Counted from the first letter of the stretch, positions 44,930-57,219 are shown. The stretch: 64,000 nt of DNA from Gongronella butleri (GCA_025201375.1 JAIWZP010000005.1:682001-746000); one strand, 5' to 3'. Translations and numbers: made by a program. Notes: generated by a model not told the origin, from the letters alone.

Positions 44930-46290
44930 TTCCACGGCGAGGCCCCAAGCATGAAGATGATGCCGAAACCTCTCTCGACGCGCCCAATGCCGCATCCGCC
45001 AGAGAACAAGAAAAGGTGGTTGGCATGGGCTTCAAGAAATTCAAGGGCAAGCCATGGAACGACGAAGAGAAGGAGCTATTTGATCAAATGATGCATATTG
45101 AATCAAGCGACCGGCCCGTCAACTTGCTGTTGTTTGTCTTTATATTTTGAAAAAAAAAGAGAACCTGCTGGACAACATGGACTTGTCGCTGCTCAAATTG
45201 TCATTGTCAGGGATCGTCAACATAATGCGCCATGCCCACTACCAGCGTTTGCTCACCTATCTACCTCGTCCTCTGCCCGCAAATCTGCTTGATGACCACA
45301 TGGACGAATTCAACAGGTATGGCCTGAGCCCCGCATCATCCGCGCTCGTTGATCAAGTCGCTGAAAAGGTGTCATCGAGCGACGCCATCGAGGACGTGCT
45401 TGCGCTGTTGCTCGAGCTCAAGAAGAAGCACCTGGGCCACAATCGACACTCGCAACAGTACCGCCTCCTGTCCATCCTCAAGAACACGATTGAAACAAGC
45501 GACGATTGGCAGCAAGACGACTCAGAGATGACAGTGTATCGTTGCGTCGCGGCCATTATGGATTATCTCTTCCGCGCAACTGGCATCAAGATTGTCGACG
45601 GCGAGACAATGAGCAACTGCACCCAATCATCTCATCTGTTAATAACTTGAATAAAATATCGAAAAAGTCGCATTTTACGCATTTTTGCTGATTTGATTTT
45701 GGCGGCACGTTGGCAATTTTTTCGCGTTTTTACCAAGAGAGCTCAGCACAAAAGTACCACCAATTCGATTCTAAATTTAATTTTACTTTCAGAACCGGTG
45801 CGCTACACCCTCTACGAGCGCTTCCGGGGGACCTTGGCAAGCAGCCTCTCCTCATCCAAGACGACGGCGACCAGGATGAAAAATTTATACAATTTTTAAT
45901 TGATCTACCAGCTGGACAGCCAGAATAGGCAGCCACCGCCATTGAGCGGGTCAAGGATAATAAACGTGCATCGTCAAAAAAAAAAAGCATCGGCACATTG
46001 CATATGCTGCGCTCGCTCCACAACTTGACCAATTTCCACTCAACGATCAATGCACTCTTTGCTACCAGCAGTTCATGGTCAAACTGGGCAAGCAGACTCT
46101 CTCAGCCGCGCAATCCTGTGAAGATGACGACGCGCTCCGAGACATTGGCGGCTTTGACGACAACGACCACCAGCCGGCTGCCAAGCATCCCATATTTTTT
46201 AGCCCGCCTCCCCGAAATCATCGCATTAAGCGCGTCAAGGTCAAGGATGATTCTATCCGTTGGGCCCTTAATATAAAGCAATTATTGTAC
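44930..46290 (+). pseudogene. Decayed gene of unknown family
   Basis: At least four coding-like blocks lie in order on the plus strand. About 44947-45140 contains EKVVGMGFKKFKGKPWNDEE and ends in TGA. About 45160-45640 contains ENLLDNMDLSLLKLSLSGIV, a helical region, and MTVYRCVAAIMDYLFRATGI. Then comes a block near 45800-45930 (EPVRYTLYERFRGTL). About 46070-46290 contains QFMVKLGKQTLSAAQSCEDD and KVKDDSIRWALNIK. They lie in different frames, with stops between them that I could not resolve into clean introns. A relic or an unusually spliced gene are both possible. I do not recognise the product. Confidence 0.4.
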
Positions 46291-46640
46291 TTTTATCATA
46301 TCCATTTGCTGAGTGGACATCAAAAAAGTTGCACTAATTTTGCAAAAAACGCGTGTTAATCGGCAACAACACGCGTCAGGCACATTGAATAATATCAAAG
46401 CCGCTCGCAAAGCGTCTCCGAATGCGCCAAGAAGACGCGTCTGAAATGCTTCAAACTGGAACATATGTGAAAAAAGATGCAACTACGCCTGTGGCGGCAA
46501 AACTCAAGCCGACCTCCCCTACAGTCACATCACACCGCACAAAATAGAGACACAAGACGGCGCAAAAGCGCACGAATGTCGCGCACGACCCTAGGATAGC
46601 AACAGATTAGTCAGCAAATCATATTTGCGCGTTTTTGAAA
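46291..46640. other. Intergenic, nothing recognised
   Basis: No supported gene or RNA. The region includes a GACGCGTC palindrome near 46434. Confidence 0.4.
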
Positions 46641-47780
46641 AAATCCAGTTAAATTATTGTGTTTCTTTTGGGTTTGATGTTCGTGGGCGGCTTTTTGGTA
46701 AATTACAGAGTAACAAACTTGACATTCCAAGGGGTCCATTTTGACAAGCACAGCAACGCTGCAGCGCCCAGTAATTATTGAAAAAAACGCTTTTCAGCAC
46801 TTAGGCATTGACCATGACGTCTTTAGGCGGCATGTCTCAAATGCCCTGCATATACTTTGAGCTTCTGTTGCCACATTGGCGTTCGGCGCATCGATAAAAT
46901 GGAGATCAATTATACGACTGACAGGAAAAAAAAAGGCAATTTCGGCATCAATGGTTGTTCAAACAAAAACGCCGTGTGCACTTTGATTCAACTCTCCTTG
47001 GCCTTCTCGTTCAAATGAGTCCACTCTGGCGCCTATGCGGATCCTTGATGACGCGCAATGACGATTTTCGAAAATGATGAATATTCCAAGGGGTCCAGTC
47101 GTCAACCTGAAAATGATAATTTTTTTGTCCACAGAGCGCCACGCCAATCAACCGCATGATGGATGCACATCATTCACTGACGAAAACAAGGCAAAAAACC
47201 AGGGGTCCATGGACTAGTTTCGCCGTAAAGCGCGTTTGGAGTTTTATTTTTGACTCAAGGTCATTTCAACAAAAAGTACATGTATTTCAGAGAAACACGC
47301 ATCATCGGGAAGAGCATGGGTCATACGTAGCCATCGGTGATCAGTGAAAAAAAGAATTCTTTTGACATTTTTGAAACGGTTTTAACATCATAGACTTTCT
47401 TTGTCGCGTGAAAAACCGCGTCAGACGTCGAGTTACACGTTCCTGTTCCTAATCTTTTCATGCATCCAGAGCACCCCTTTCTAGTGGACGCGTCAGCGGA
47501 GATCCAAAAGCGCGTTCTCCCATGCAATTCGCCTTTTGAAATTAAATCTAAATCACGAATTGCTGGTCAACGCTGTTTTTGGCCTTTTTCGTGGTTCCCT
47601 CATATGCTTCCTCTTTTGAGCAAGTTTGGCGCCATTCTGAAGACCTGATTTTCCATTTTGGTTTGGGAGCTTGACACGGCTGTTTTTTTTTTGCGCGTGA
47701 CGGGGGTTGCCGGCTTGCTGTCCATTGGAAATTGCGCCTCGCTCAGGGTTTTCAGCTTGCCATTTCACGTTGCAACCAAT
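46640..47780 (+). repeat. Dispersed repeat family B, longest copy
   Basis: It aligns in order with 29600-30340. The left end (GGGTTTGATGTTCGTGGGCGGCTTTTTGGT) corresponds to the stretch preceding the tRNA fragment at 29657. Then come CCAAGGGGTCCATTTTGACA, TTCAAATGAGTCCACTC, AAACGGTTTTAACATCATAGAC, GGACGCGTCAGCG and GAGCAAGTTTGGCGCC. There is no open frame and no obvious terminal repeats. Confidence 0.7.
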
Positions 47781-48141
47781 TTCAGAGCTCTGCAGTGCCT
47801 GGTTGGGCGAATTAGTAGCTGATAGATTGGCTAAAACCATTGTTTGCTATGTCTTTCTTGACGATCTTGCCCGGGCTACCCCAAACTTGAACCAGTTTAT
47901 TGATTGGCGATTTTCAAGTTGGTTTTGTCAATCAAAGAATCGGCCAAGGTGGTGAACGTTGTAAATTAGAGAAAAAATGCATTTTGCAGCCAAGTTGCTA
48001 AGATTTCCAACCCATTCAACATAATCATCAAGCTTTGTCTCGCTCATTGGATGTAAAAGACGTCGCATTTTCCTTGAATCTCGTGCCATTGCGGTGGTGC
48101 GCGTCAATTTTAGCTCTTTTCGTCCTATCTTCTTCGTGTTT
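47781..48141. other. Intergenic, downstream of the TVP15-like gene
   Basis: Nothing recognised beyond probable 3' flank of the minus-strand gene ending at 48142. Confidence 0.4.
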
Positions 48142-48814
48142 CTAATAGTGTACAGCTGAAGTGGCAGGATGGACCGCGGTGGTCGGCAAAAAGGACGGGT
48201 GCAGGATGAGCGTGGATGTGTTGGCGGGCTTATTGGACGCGTAATACTGGCAGGGCAGGTCAGGCTCATCGGTGGGTATATGGTATTGCTTCCAATGGGT
48301 GGCAAGGTCGCTCGGCAGCGGCACAAGCGGCACAAACGACAAGATGATGTACGCCAGGCCAAGCGTAAAGCCGAAAATCGACACGATAATGTTGAATGCG
48401 CTTTCGCACATGACCACACATCCGAGACTATTTGCAAAAAACGCGGTGAGATCGTGTCCAATCGCCAAAATTTAACGCTGAGCAGCTTACAAGAGCATAA
48501 TGCAGCCTTTGCCGGCGTGCAAGCCAAGGAAACCCAGGTACAAGTCGCTGAAATCGAGTGTTTTGACCTCGTTCAACACCAAAAACAAGCATGTTAACCT
48601 ATGTTTTGCTGATTAGTCCCGATTTTTTTTTTTTTTTTTTTTTTTTTTTTGCGCGAAATAGCACTTGCACACAGTAGACGCATTGGATGATCTCTGCCAT
48701 TTTGCCGTCAATGGCCTTGACAATGGCGGCCACAAGAACCAAAATGTAAATCACAATGTTCCATACACCGAGAAGTAAAAAGATGATGTTTTGCAGCTTT
48801 TCCCGAGATGCCAT
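48142..48814 (-). CDS. TVP15: TVP15-like Golgi membrane protein
   Basis: Three exons, 48814-48669, 48598-48491 and 48427-48142, give 179 residues, near the family's 140-180. Four hydrophobic segments are evident: IIFLLLGVWNIVIYILVLVA, then VYCVLTCLFLVLNEV, then LGLHAGKGCIMLFLGCVVM, and FNIIVSIFGFTLGLAYIILS. The layout and the glycines and aromatic positions match yeast Tvp15, a COPI-associated Golgi protein. The first intron only gives a continuous frame if it starts with GC (GT|GCAAGT) and ends at CATAG, a GC-AG intron with the ideal GCAAGT donor. Its T-run interior is 31 nt. The C-terminal 45 residues are hydrophilic and cytosolic. The gene lies 216 bp downstream of the vezatin-like gene on the same strand. 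Confidence 0.75.
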
Positions 48815-49030
48815 GGAATGAAAAGAAAAAAGTGATCTGGCGATCTTTTTTGGCCGATCACGGATATTTTTTAATTGGAGCATATGGTACAAAGAAGAAA
48901 AAAAAGGGGGGGGGAAGGGAGGGGAATATACAAAAGGGAGAGAGGGGGAATATGAAAAAAAAAGATTATTTTTTGGTTGTAGGACCAAGGGATTCTTGCG
49001 ATGCATTGTCCTAGAATGATTCAAGACAGG

Positions 49031-50933
49031 TCAATTGGGCTTGGGGGAGGGAACACGTTCCATTTTTACCTGTCGACGTTGGTGCAAGCGGTACATGCGT
49101 CTGCTTTCATTAAACGATGCGGTGGCGGCCATGGTCATCCACGAATGGCGGCTATTTGCCGCGTTTGACGAGGGCAATTCGGGCAACAGGGACGTGGACA
49201 TGGGCACGGCGGCATGCAGCGTGGATGCTGTGGCTGGCGAATACGGAGGTGATGGGAGTGTGGCCTCGTTTCGCTCTGTGCGTAATATTTCTTGCAAGGT
49301 GGCCTTGTTGTCGTCCCACAGCATGCGCAATTGCGACAGGTCGGAGTCCATCGTGGTGTATCGGTCGTTCAATCGTTCGAGACTGAGCACGCCCGGCCGC
49401 TTGGCTTCGTGCCGGCATAAAATCAGCTTGGTGCGCAGCTGCCAGATTTGTTTTTCGAGATTGTCCAATTTGCTGTTGATCATGCGCGACCGGTGCGCCT
49501 GACGTGGTGCGAGCTCGTCTTGATGTTGTGCCTCGGCAAGGTAGTCTTGCACTAAAAGTAAAAAGAAAAAAAAAACAGTCAGAAATCGGCATGAGACGCG
49601 TAAAAAAAAAATTACATCGATCGGAAGCCAGAAAAGTCTTGATTTCAAACACAAGCTGCGCTGTCTTGTCACGCATGTCGAGCATCATGTGCTCGACGGC
49701 GGCGAGTTTTGCGTCGTAATCGGAGCGAGCCGAATCGTGGCCGCGTGTCATGATTTCGAGGGCGAGCAGATGCATGAACCATTGGCGACGACGCGTGTGG
49801 ATGGCGTGGATGAGCAATTCGAGGTGGTCGAGTTGAAGCGGCTGCGATTGAACGGTATTTTCCATGTCGTCCGAGTCAATGCTGGCAAGATCACTCGAGA
49901 TGGTTTGGCTGTACATGTCCTGGAGCGACGCCAGGTTGGTCGGGTGGGTCAATGGCTTGGATTGTTGCAAGAGGGCGGCGACAAAGGCCGCATACGGATG
50001 CAAAAGTGCATGCAATTCGGCGAGCCATTCGTCGACAAGGCGCGATTGGTGCCTTGGCGGCGCCTGGAGCGACGTTTTACCCGGAAAAAGCGAGTAGCCC
50101 TGTGCCATCATATCCACATACCGCATGTGGCTCGTCAGCTGGTCCAGCATCGCATCGCTTTGCTGCGTATTCACGACAATCGACTGCAAATGATGTAAAA
50201 GATGCGCATACACTTCTCGAATCTTGCACCTCCTCTATAAAAAGCCCAAATTAAATTAATATTGTGTTCCCTTGTCACCAAGGAAATGTCATAAAAATAA
50301 AAAAGACCATTGTCACGTGTTTTTCTTTTCTTTTTTTTTTACCGTGTGCTTGTGAACCATCCAAATGCCAAGACCGAGCAGGCAATGGACCCAAAACAGG
50401 ACGAAAAGGGACGAGACCCAGACGAGATGCGCCACGGAAATGGCACCGCAAAGGGCGAGCGTGCTGGCCCACAAGGCCCGGCCGGCTGGGCGCGTGGGAT
50501 GCTGGATGGCATTGGGTATGGACTGTTGCGATGCCGACGGCTTGAGTGCCGACGATGTGACAATAATATATTTGAATTGCTCCTCAAAGCTGGTCTCCTC
50601 GCTCTCGGGCATCGCGGAGCTCGCGTGCACCTAAAGCAAAAATGAAAAAGACGAAACACGACGAAAAAAACACGTAAATTCCCTTGCATTAAAAGAAAAA
50701 TGGCGTTTCTTTACCTTTAGCACAAAGAGAGCGTGAGTGCCCATGGCGACGACGACTGTGGCTGTGCGCAGAGCCGTCTGCCGTAGCCAGGCGTAAAATG
50801 GCCCAAATTGGCGCACGACGTGTTTTATGGGGGGCGGCGGTCTCGGCACCGCAAGTATGACGGCCGTGACAATACAGAGCGCCATCAGGCCGTCCATCAG
50901 CGGTTGGTGGATATGGAAGAGCCAAGACAGCAT
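49031..50933 (-). CDS. Vezatin-like / myosin-binding membrane protein
   Basis: Four exons, 50933-50715, 50630-50343, 50234-49616 and 49551-49031, join in frame to 548 residues. There is an N-terminal membrane segment (LMDGLMALCIVTAVILAV). FEEQFKYIIVTSSAL lies at about residues 83-97, then hydrophobic segments (LWASTLALCGAISVAHLVWV, SSLFVLFWVHCLLGLGIWMV). A helical region with DAMLDQLTSHMRYVDMMAQG and YSLFPGKTSLQAPPRHQ resembles the signature of the vezatin/Inp2 family, in which membrane-anchored proteins recruit myosin to junctions or peroxisomes. The second half is predicted coiled-coil (DNLEKQIWQLRTKLI, LERLNDRYTTMDSDLSQLRM) and ends in a basic S/P tail. The assignment is by pattern and is the least secure of the housekeeping block. 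A generic membrane coiled-coil protein is the alternative. Confidence 0.65.
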
Positions 50934-51114
50934 GAGAAAAATGAGAAAAAAAAAGCTGGAGGGGGGATATTTTTAATGGTCGTTGAACATAAAGACGGGG
51001 CAAGGAAAACGGGCGAAAAAAAAAAAGGAAACGAGCAAAAAAGAGAAGAAAAAAAAAGGGCCCAGAAATCAGAAAAAGGAGAGGGTAAAAATAGGAGACA
51101 TCCAATGGAGCCAA

Positions 51115-54100
51115 TCATTTGGCATGGAGCTGCGCAAGCAGGGAATCCAATTCTTGTGCAACGAGGTGGTTCGTGCATTTGGCGCGCACCTGCCGCAATC
51201 CGTCAATGTCCTTGTTGATGAATGCCTGCTCGCCAGCCTCTTTGAACGCGCCAATCTTGACAAACAACATTGGCCGGCTGCTGGGCTCGCATTTTAAAAT
51301 GTATTTGGACGCTTCTTGATACTGCTTGGCCTTGATGCACTCCTCCACGAATGGCTCGTAGCCAATGGGCGATTTTTTGCTCTTTGAGAGCTTGTCCAAT
51401 TGCTCCCAGTCGCGCACTTCGACCAATGCGCGCAACTTGACCCACCAAAATCTGCGGAAAAAAGAAGAAAATGAGGCCACCATCGAGCCATTGACTCTTT
51501 TTTTTTCAAGGATTTACCTCTTGTCAGGGACCTTGAAATCACTGCGCAGCTTGGAAGCCTTGGGGTGGTGGCCAAGGACCGTGCACTTGTAGATGGTTTC
51601 GCTGACCGACAGGCCTTGGAACGGCTGATGGGTATCTTTTTCCAATTGAGTCTGCGCCTGCAGCAGCTTGATGGCGTCGTCCATGACCTTGGTCTCAAAC
51701 ACAGTCGACTTGTCGTCTTGGTACGTTTTGTTGGCAATCTTTAGCTTGTTGATGCGCTCCGTCACGTCCTAAAAGTGGTTTGAGCAACATGAACGCGTTT
51801 TTTTTTTTTTTGTTCGTCTTGTACCTCCAGCTGGAAGCCCTCGGCGGCAATCATGTTGGCACTGTCCAAGCGGCGGTCGTCTTGGTAATAAAAATCTTTG
51901 AGCAATTCCCTGTCTTGTTCCTTGCAATACACCTCGAGCAGGCTGCAGGCTAGCGGCTTGTTATTGATCACGCGGAAAAACTCGCCCAGCGGCAGCTTGC
52001 GCTTCAGGTGGAAGATGACAAGGTACACTAAGAAAACAAAAGTCAAAAACATGCGTGTCGAACGCCTCTTTTTTGGCTTACCTAGATCTGTGTCGCCACT
52101 CTCAATGGCCTTGATGAGCGCCATTTCATCCTCTTGCATGGACATCAGCAATGGCACCTGATCAGCGGCACGTGGCTCGTAATCCAGCAACTAAAAAAAA
52201 CGACAATGTTGATCAGGCCGTGTTTTTGTCGCAAAAGAGCCATGATTACCTTGGTGGCAAGGCGATTTTGCCCATTATTATAGGCCGTCTTGGCAATCTC
52301 GGCAAACGAAAGCCCTGGATTCTTGGACAGCTTGTCGACAATGACGCGACACGTCGCGTCTTCGTCATCCGACGACTTTTTGATCTAAAATAGAGACGGA
52401 GTAAGCGATTTTTCCCACTTTTTTTTTGCGTTACCTTTGCACACGCCCAGTGGATCAGGATGGCATCCGTCGACAGATTGAGGTAGTCGGCAATGCGCAG
52501 GGCAAGCAGGTGCTGGTGGCGCTGGATCAATCGATCAACAAGGCGCTCGGGCGTCAGACGCTTGTATTGGGCATAGGTCAGCGGAATGCCAATGTCGTAA
52601 AAGCGCACGGCATTGAGCACGCGCAGTGCTTGCGCCATCTCGACAAATCGGTCGGCATTGTAGTGATCCAAAAAACATTTGCCAAACGAAGCTGTCTTTA
52701 GCAGCATCCGCTGGTAATAATGATGGAACTCGAAGCCCGCCGCCTCAATGCAACAATCGACCGCGTCCAGCAAATCCGGCCGGATTGTGCGGATATTCTC
52801 GTCCGCCTTTGGGTTCTTTCTCTATTCAAAACAAGGGGAAGAACGTCAATTTCGCGTCGTTTTCACCCTTTTTTTTTTTTGACATTTTACCTCGTAATGA
52901 TCCAATGCGTCGTACAACATGGCGGCAGGCGAAGTGGAGCCAATCTTGAAGATGTTTTCCGTGGAGGCTAGAAAAACAAAGGTGGGGGAAAGGTCAATCG
53001 TACGATTTTTTTTTTGACAAATGGAACCTACTGGGCACTTTTTGAAGCAATTCACACTTGTCGGTGCTCATGATGCGGACACCGTCGATTTCCGACGAGA
53101 GATAGATGGCGTCGTCGTAGGAGAACTTGATCCAATCGCCAAAGGGGCCAATCATAAGGACAATCTTGTCCCAGTACATGACCACCGAGTCGGTGCCGCA
53201 CCAGACGAGCTGCTGCGGTGGAACTTTTGACTTTGTGGCATATTCAGAAAGGTTCTTTTCAAAGTCGGTGGACACGACCCACAGCTTGCCCTCTGCGGTG
53301 AAGAGCGCGAGGAATTTGCCATTGGGCGACACGGTCATCTTTGTAAATGGGCCCTGTTGCAGCAATTGGTCCTGTGTCTCCTTGCTGTCGACAACCAGGA
53401 TGGTTGTGCCTGTCGCAATGAGCACCTCCACGTGCCGGCTAAGCGTGTATTGCGGCGGGATCACCGTCCAGCTGTGTGGCACCTCAAACAAGCCCGTGTC
53501 CGCCATCGCCTTGGGCTGCGGCTCGTCAAAGTCGATGATCGACACCAATTGGTAATTGCCAAGCATCGCCACAAGGCCGCCGCCCCAAATCTGACAGTCA
53601 ATCACCCCATAATCGCTCGCATCCTTGCCAAGCGTGAAATGCGTCGGATCGCCATGCAACGGGTATAAGCGCACCATCCCGTCCTCGGTCACAACTACCA
53701 ACTTCTCCTCGTCCGTCCACCCAAGCGACACAATCCGGCCCTTGTCCCACTAAAAAAAAAAAAGCGCGCGTGCGCGCGTCGTCAGTCGCGTCTTTTTCCT
53801 TCTTTTTTTTTTTACGAATATTACCAAAATCTGATCAATGAGCTTGCCCGAGGCCGTGTACATGTAAATGGTGGGCTTGATGGGCTGCTGCTTTTGGAGC
53901 AAAAGCACCTTTTTGTCATCGCGGATCATGGCTAAAATGAAAAACGACGCTCAGTCACAGGATCAATGCCTTTTTTTTTACGTGGCAATTTCCATTTTAC
54001 CTAATGGCCCGCCATATTGTGCAGCAGCAATCATGTATTTGGACAGGTCAGTCTGGTTCCATGCCAGCGCATACACCTCTTGCTTCCTGATAAAAAAAAA

Positions 54101-54264
54101 GGTGTGAGATGGTGCAAAAAACAAGGAAAAACGGGCGTCTTGGCGAGTTTACCTATAAAAGCGATCCTAAAAGCACACAAACAACTAAGTCGCACGTCGA
54201 AAAAAACAAGAGCGAGAGTGCTTACGTTGAGCTGTATCCAATCTGCAGTAGGGTTGGGTGTCAT
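51115..54264 (-). CDS. VPS16: VPS16, HOPS/CORVET core subunit
   Basis: Twelve exons give 820 residues, the family's normal size: 54264-54226, 54166-54153, 54086-54001, 53931-53825, 53749-53032, 52967-52891, 52821-52435, 52384-52250, 52190-52082, 52027-51825, 51768-51518 and 51451-51115. The N-terminal DRFYRKQEVYALAW, the beta-propeller (about residues 20-420) and KVPTSTENIFKIGSTSPAAM are characteristic. The C-terminal alpha-solenoid includes RPDLLDAVDCCIEAAGFEFH, CRVIVDKLSKNPGLSFAEIA, VYLVIFHLKRKLPLGEFFRV and RFWWVKLRALVEVRDWEQLD, as in Vps16 from yeast to human. It binds Vps33 and organises the tethers for late endosome and vacuole fusion. Exon 2 is a 14-nt microexon. It is divergent from the NUP155-like gene across 166 bp. 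Confidence 0.95.
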
Positions 54265-54430
54265 GAAACGCGCTAAAAAGAAAAAAAGGGGGGAAAAGGC
54301 AAAAGAACAAGGAAAAAAGGCCCTGTGACTGACTTTGAAATTTATGAAAAGGGCCAGCGACGCGCCGCTGCTTGTTTGTTGCGTCTTGTTTCTTTTTCTT
54401 TTTGATCTTTTTTTGTTCCTTTTTTTGCAA
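54265..54430. promoter_or_regulatory. Shared divergent promoter of VPS16 and NUP155-like
   Basis: Only 166 bp separate the two start codons. The interval is dominated by T-rich tracts on the plus strand and A-rich on the other. I see no clear TATA box. Co-regulation is inference. Confidence 0.55.
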
Positions 54431-57219
54431 ATGATAGCCACCGAGGTGCCTCAAAACGCTATTCCGGCCATCACGGCCGCTGCAGCCACCTTGAATCGCA
54501 CGCTCGCGCTCGATGACGCCTACCCGGATATTGCACAGGCTTTGAAAAGTAAACGGAATCAGGGCGAAACAAAATGAATTTATGGCTCATTCATGTGCTT
54601 TTTATCCTTTTAGACGGCACAAACGATCCCTATGTGTTTCTCCAAGAGAACAATGTCCAGCCCATGGTGGTCAAGAACATTTTCACCATGCCCGTCGCGG
54701 CTCTAGACAAGATCCGGCAACGTACGGGCTATTTTTTTTTTTTTTTTTATGAAATGCTCTTTTTCCTGATCTCCGTTCTTTTTTAGGTGCCAACAATGAG
54801 CCGGCTGGGCTGCTCACCGATATCCACCGCGCGTATTTCGTCGTCAAGAACCAGCTGTACCTGTGGAATTACAATGAAAGGTATATAAAAACGACAAAAA
54901 TCGGCCAAATCCGGCCAAATCAATGCCGTTGAACGAACCTGGCTGATGCGCTGTTGTTTTTTATTATGTGATCTTTTGTAGACAACAGCACGCGGTGTAT
55001 GAGGACACGCACCCCATTGTCGCCGTGGGCGTGTGCAAGGCCAAATCCGACGTTTTCAGCAAAGAGGTGTCGCATGTGCTCATTGTCGCCACGACGAACG
55101 CCGTCAGCGTCATTGCGCTGCAATACAAGTGCGATCCTAGCCTCAACGACTCGCTCACCTTTTACAAAACCGACATCATGACCACCACGGGCGGCGTCAG
55201 CATGAAACGCATCATTGGCACGCCTACAGGACGTGTCCTCATGCTCGGCAACGATGGCAACATCTGGGAGCTGCACTACAAGGTACAAAAAAAAAAAAAA
55301 GAAAAAAATGGCAATGGGTGTCTCAAAATTTTTTTTCGGGGTGTTTAGAGGGACGAAGGGTGGTTTACAAAGGGTTGTTATACCAAATTGATGTCGAACA
55401 AGGCGGTGATTGGGTTTGGCAAGAAGCACCATTACACGGACATGGCGCTGAGCGCGCAGGGGGATGTGCTTTACCAATTGACGGCCGAGTCGGCGGTCGG
55501 TGTCGTGCATTTGGGCCAAGATGGCACCGAATATCGCGAAGTCGGCATTGACACGCAAACGTGCCACAATGCGAGCCTTTTGAGCCCGAACTCGCCTCTG
55601 CTCATGCCCAACACGTTTAAAATCCTGTCGATCCACGCCACCACCCCCGAGGAGGCTAAAGCGTACCAATGTGTGGCCGTCACCACGCTTGGCTGCCGTC
55701 TCTACTTCTCCCACTTTAGCGGCGCCGCCCAAAAGGTGCCCAACGGCATCACCATGATCAACGTGCGCAACCCGCCACACCAGCTCGCGCAATTGGCCTT
55801 TCCAGCCGCTGCCATTCCGCCCACCATGCCCCAAACCATCGAAAAATGCTTTTACAGCCATGCCGTGTCTCTGCTCGTCTGCAACCACGACAACAAACAG
55901 GCCATCGTGTCCCTTTCCCCCGACGTTGCCCAGCTCGCGCTCCATGTAAGACCCTCTTTTTTTTTTGTCCAATCGCGTCCCCAATTCATGCATTTTTTTT
56001 TTTTTTGATTTTTTGATTTCTTTTGTCCTTTTTTTTTTAGCAGGGCCGCACGGGCCTCGTGGAGATGGGCAATGCCAACGGGATGCCGGACCCTGTGTTG
56101 GCCATGGAGGAAGTGCACACGCCACAAGCATTGGCGCCAGTTTGCCTGAATGAGCTCATTGTGCCCGTGTCGTCGCCATCGCGTCATTTCCTCGTGCTGA
56201 CGGCCAGCGGCCTGACCTTGCTCGTCAAGCAGCGACCCATTGACATGCTGCACAATCTGATTGTCCACGCTGGGAACAATCTGCGCCAGCGCAATGCCGA
56301 TTTAAAGGCCTTTTTCGAACGTCTCGGCTTCACACAGGCGTGTGCCCTCTGCTACGGCCTCATTGCCGATACCGCCACGCCCAATTACACCTCGTACGAC
56401 GTGCTCGCCCAATCCGCCGCCGATCTCGCGCTCGCCACCCTGTCCAGCAAAGGCGCAGCAGACTTACTAGACATCTTTGGCGCCGCACCAGGCGCTGCCA
56501 ACCCCAATTACTCTTCCCGCCACGACGGCCTCGCCCTGTATATCCTTCGCACCATCAAACCCATCTGGGCACAGCCACTCTTCAAAAAGACGTACGAAAA
56601 AAAAAAAAGCGAAAAGAATACAACCATTTGGCTAATTTCTTTTTCTTTTTTTGATCTAGTGGCACCCCACAGCAGCCGCGCTATGAGACCACGGTCGAAC
56701 GCAAGCAGCTGACTAGCATCCAACACTCTCTAAAAAAGCTTCAGAGCTACTTGGATATGTAAGCAGAAAAAAAAAAGCGCGCGTTTTCATGTCTTTTTCT
56801 CACACCAATTCTTTTTACAGGAAAATCATCGCGCAAGTGAATGCACACACGCAAGAGGAATTGTCCATCCAGGAGCTGTACGAGCTGATCAAGCTGCTGG
56901 CCGAGGCCATTTCCTTTGTCGTTTACCTGGTCGACTCTGATCTCGCCGCCATTCTCAAGAGGTAAAGAGGAGAAAAAGACGCGTCGCGTCGCTCTCCATT
57001 CATCTTTTTTTTTTTCCAATCAGGTTTGGAGCCGAGGCCGTTGATTTTATCATGGCCTTGAACTTTGACACGCTTTTGACCCAAGGCAAGGGGCGCTTGG
57101 TTGCCAAGGACCTTGCCGACGCCCTGCTTGAGGAACACCTCAACAAGTACAGCAACAATGACGCTGCAAAGAGCGTCCTCAAGGAATTTTGCAATTCATT
57201 TTATCCTCATCCCATTTGA
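54431..57219 (+). CDS. NUP155/NUP170-like nucleoporin, C-terminally truncated
   Basis: Nine exons join in frame to 734 residues: 54431-54548, 54614-54721, 54787-54880, 54982-55282, 55349-55945, 56041-56591, 56660-56758, 56821-56961 and 57024-57219. The N-terminal NDPYVFLQENNVQP, then RRAYFVVKNQLYLWNYNER-type DIHRAYFVVKNQLYLWNYNE, and AVGVCKAKSDVFSKEVSHVL define the Nup155/Nup170 beta-propeller of the inner ring of the nuclear pore. RPIDMLHNLIVHAGNNLRQR and FFERLGFTQACALCYGLIA begin the helical part, followed by KKLQSYLDMKIIAQVNAHTQ. Family members usually have about 1,200-1,400 residues. Here the frame stops after CNSFYPHPI with no visible further exon before the convergent RPS18 gene 168 bp away. 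The C-terminal solenoid that contacts Nup35/53 and Ndc1 partners is thus missing. Confidence 0.9.

Noticed and set aside
54920..56268. Minus-strand frames of up to 403 codons
   Set aside because: They are antisense to NUP155-like exons and run through introns as poly-K or poly-F stretches.
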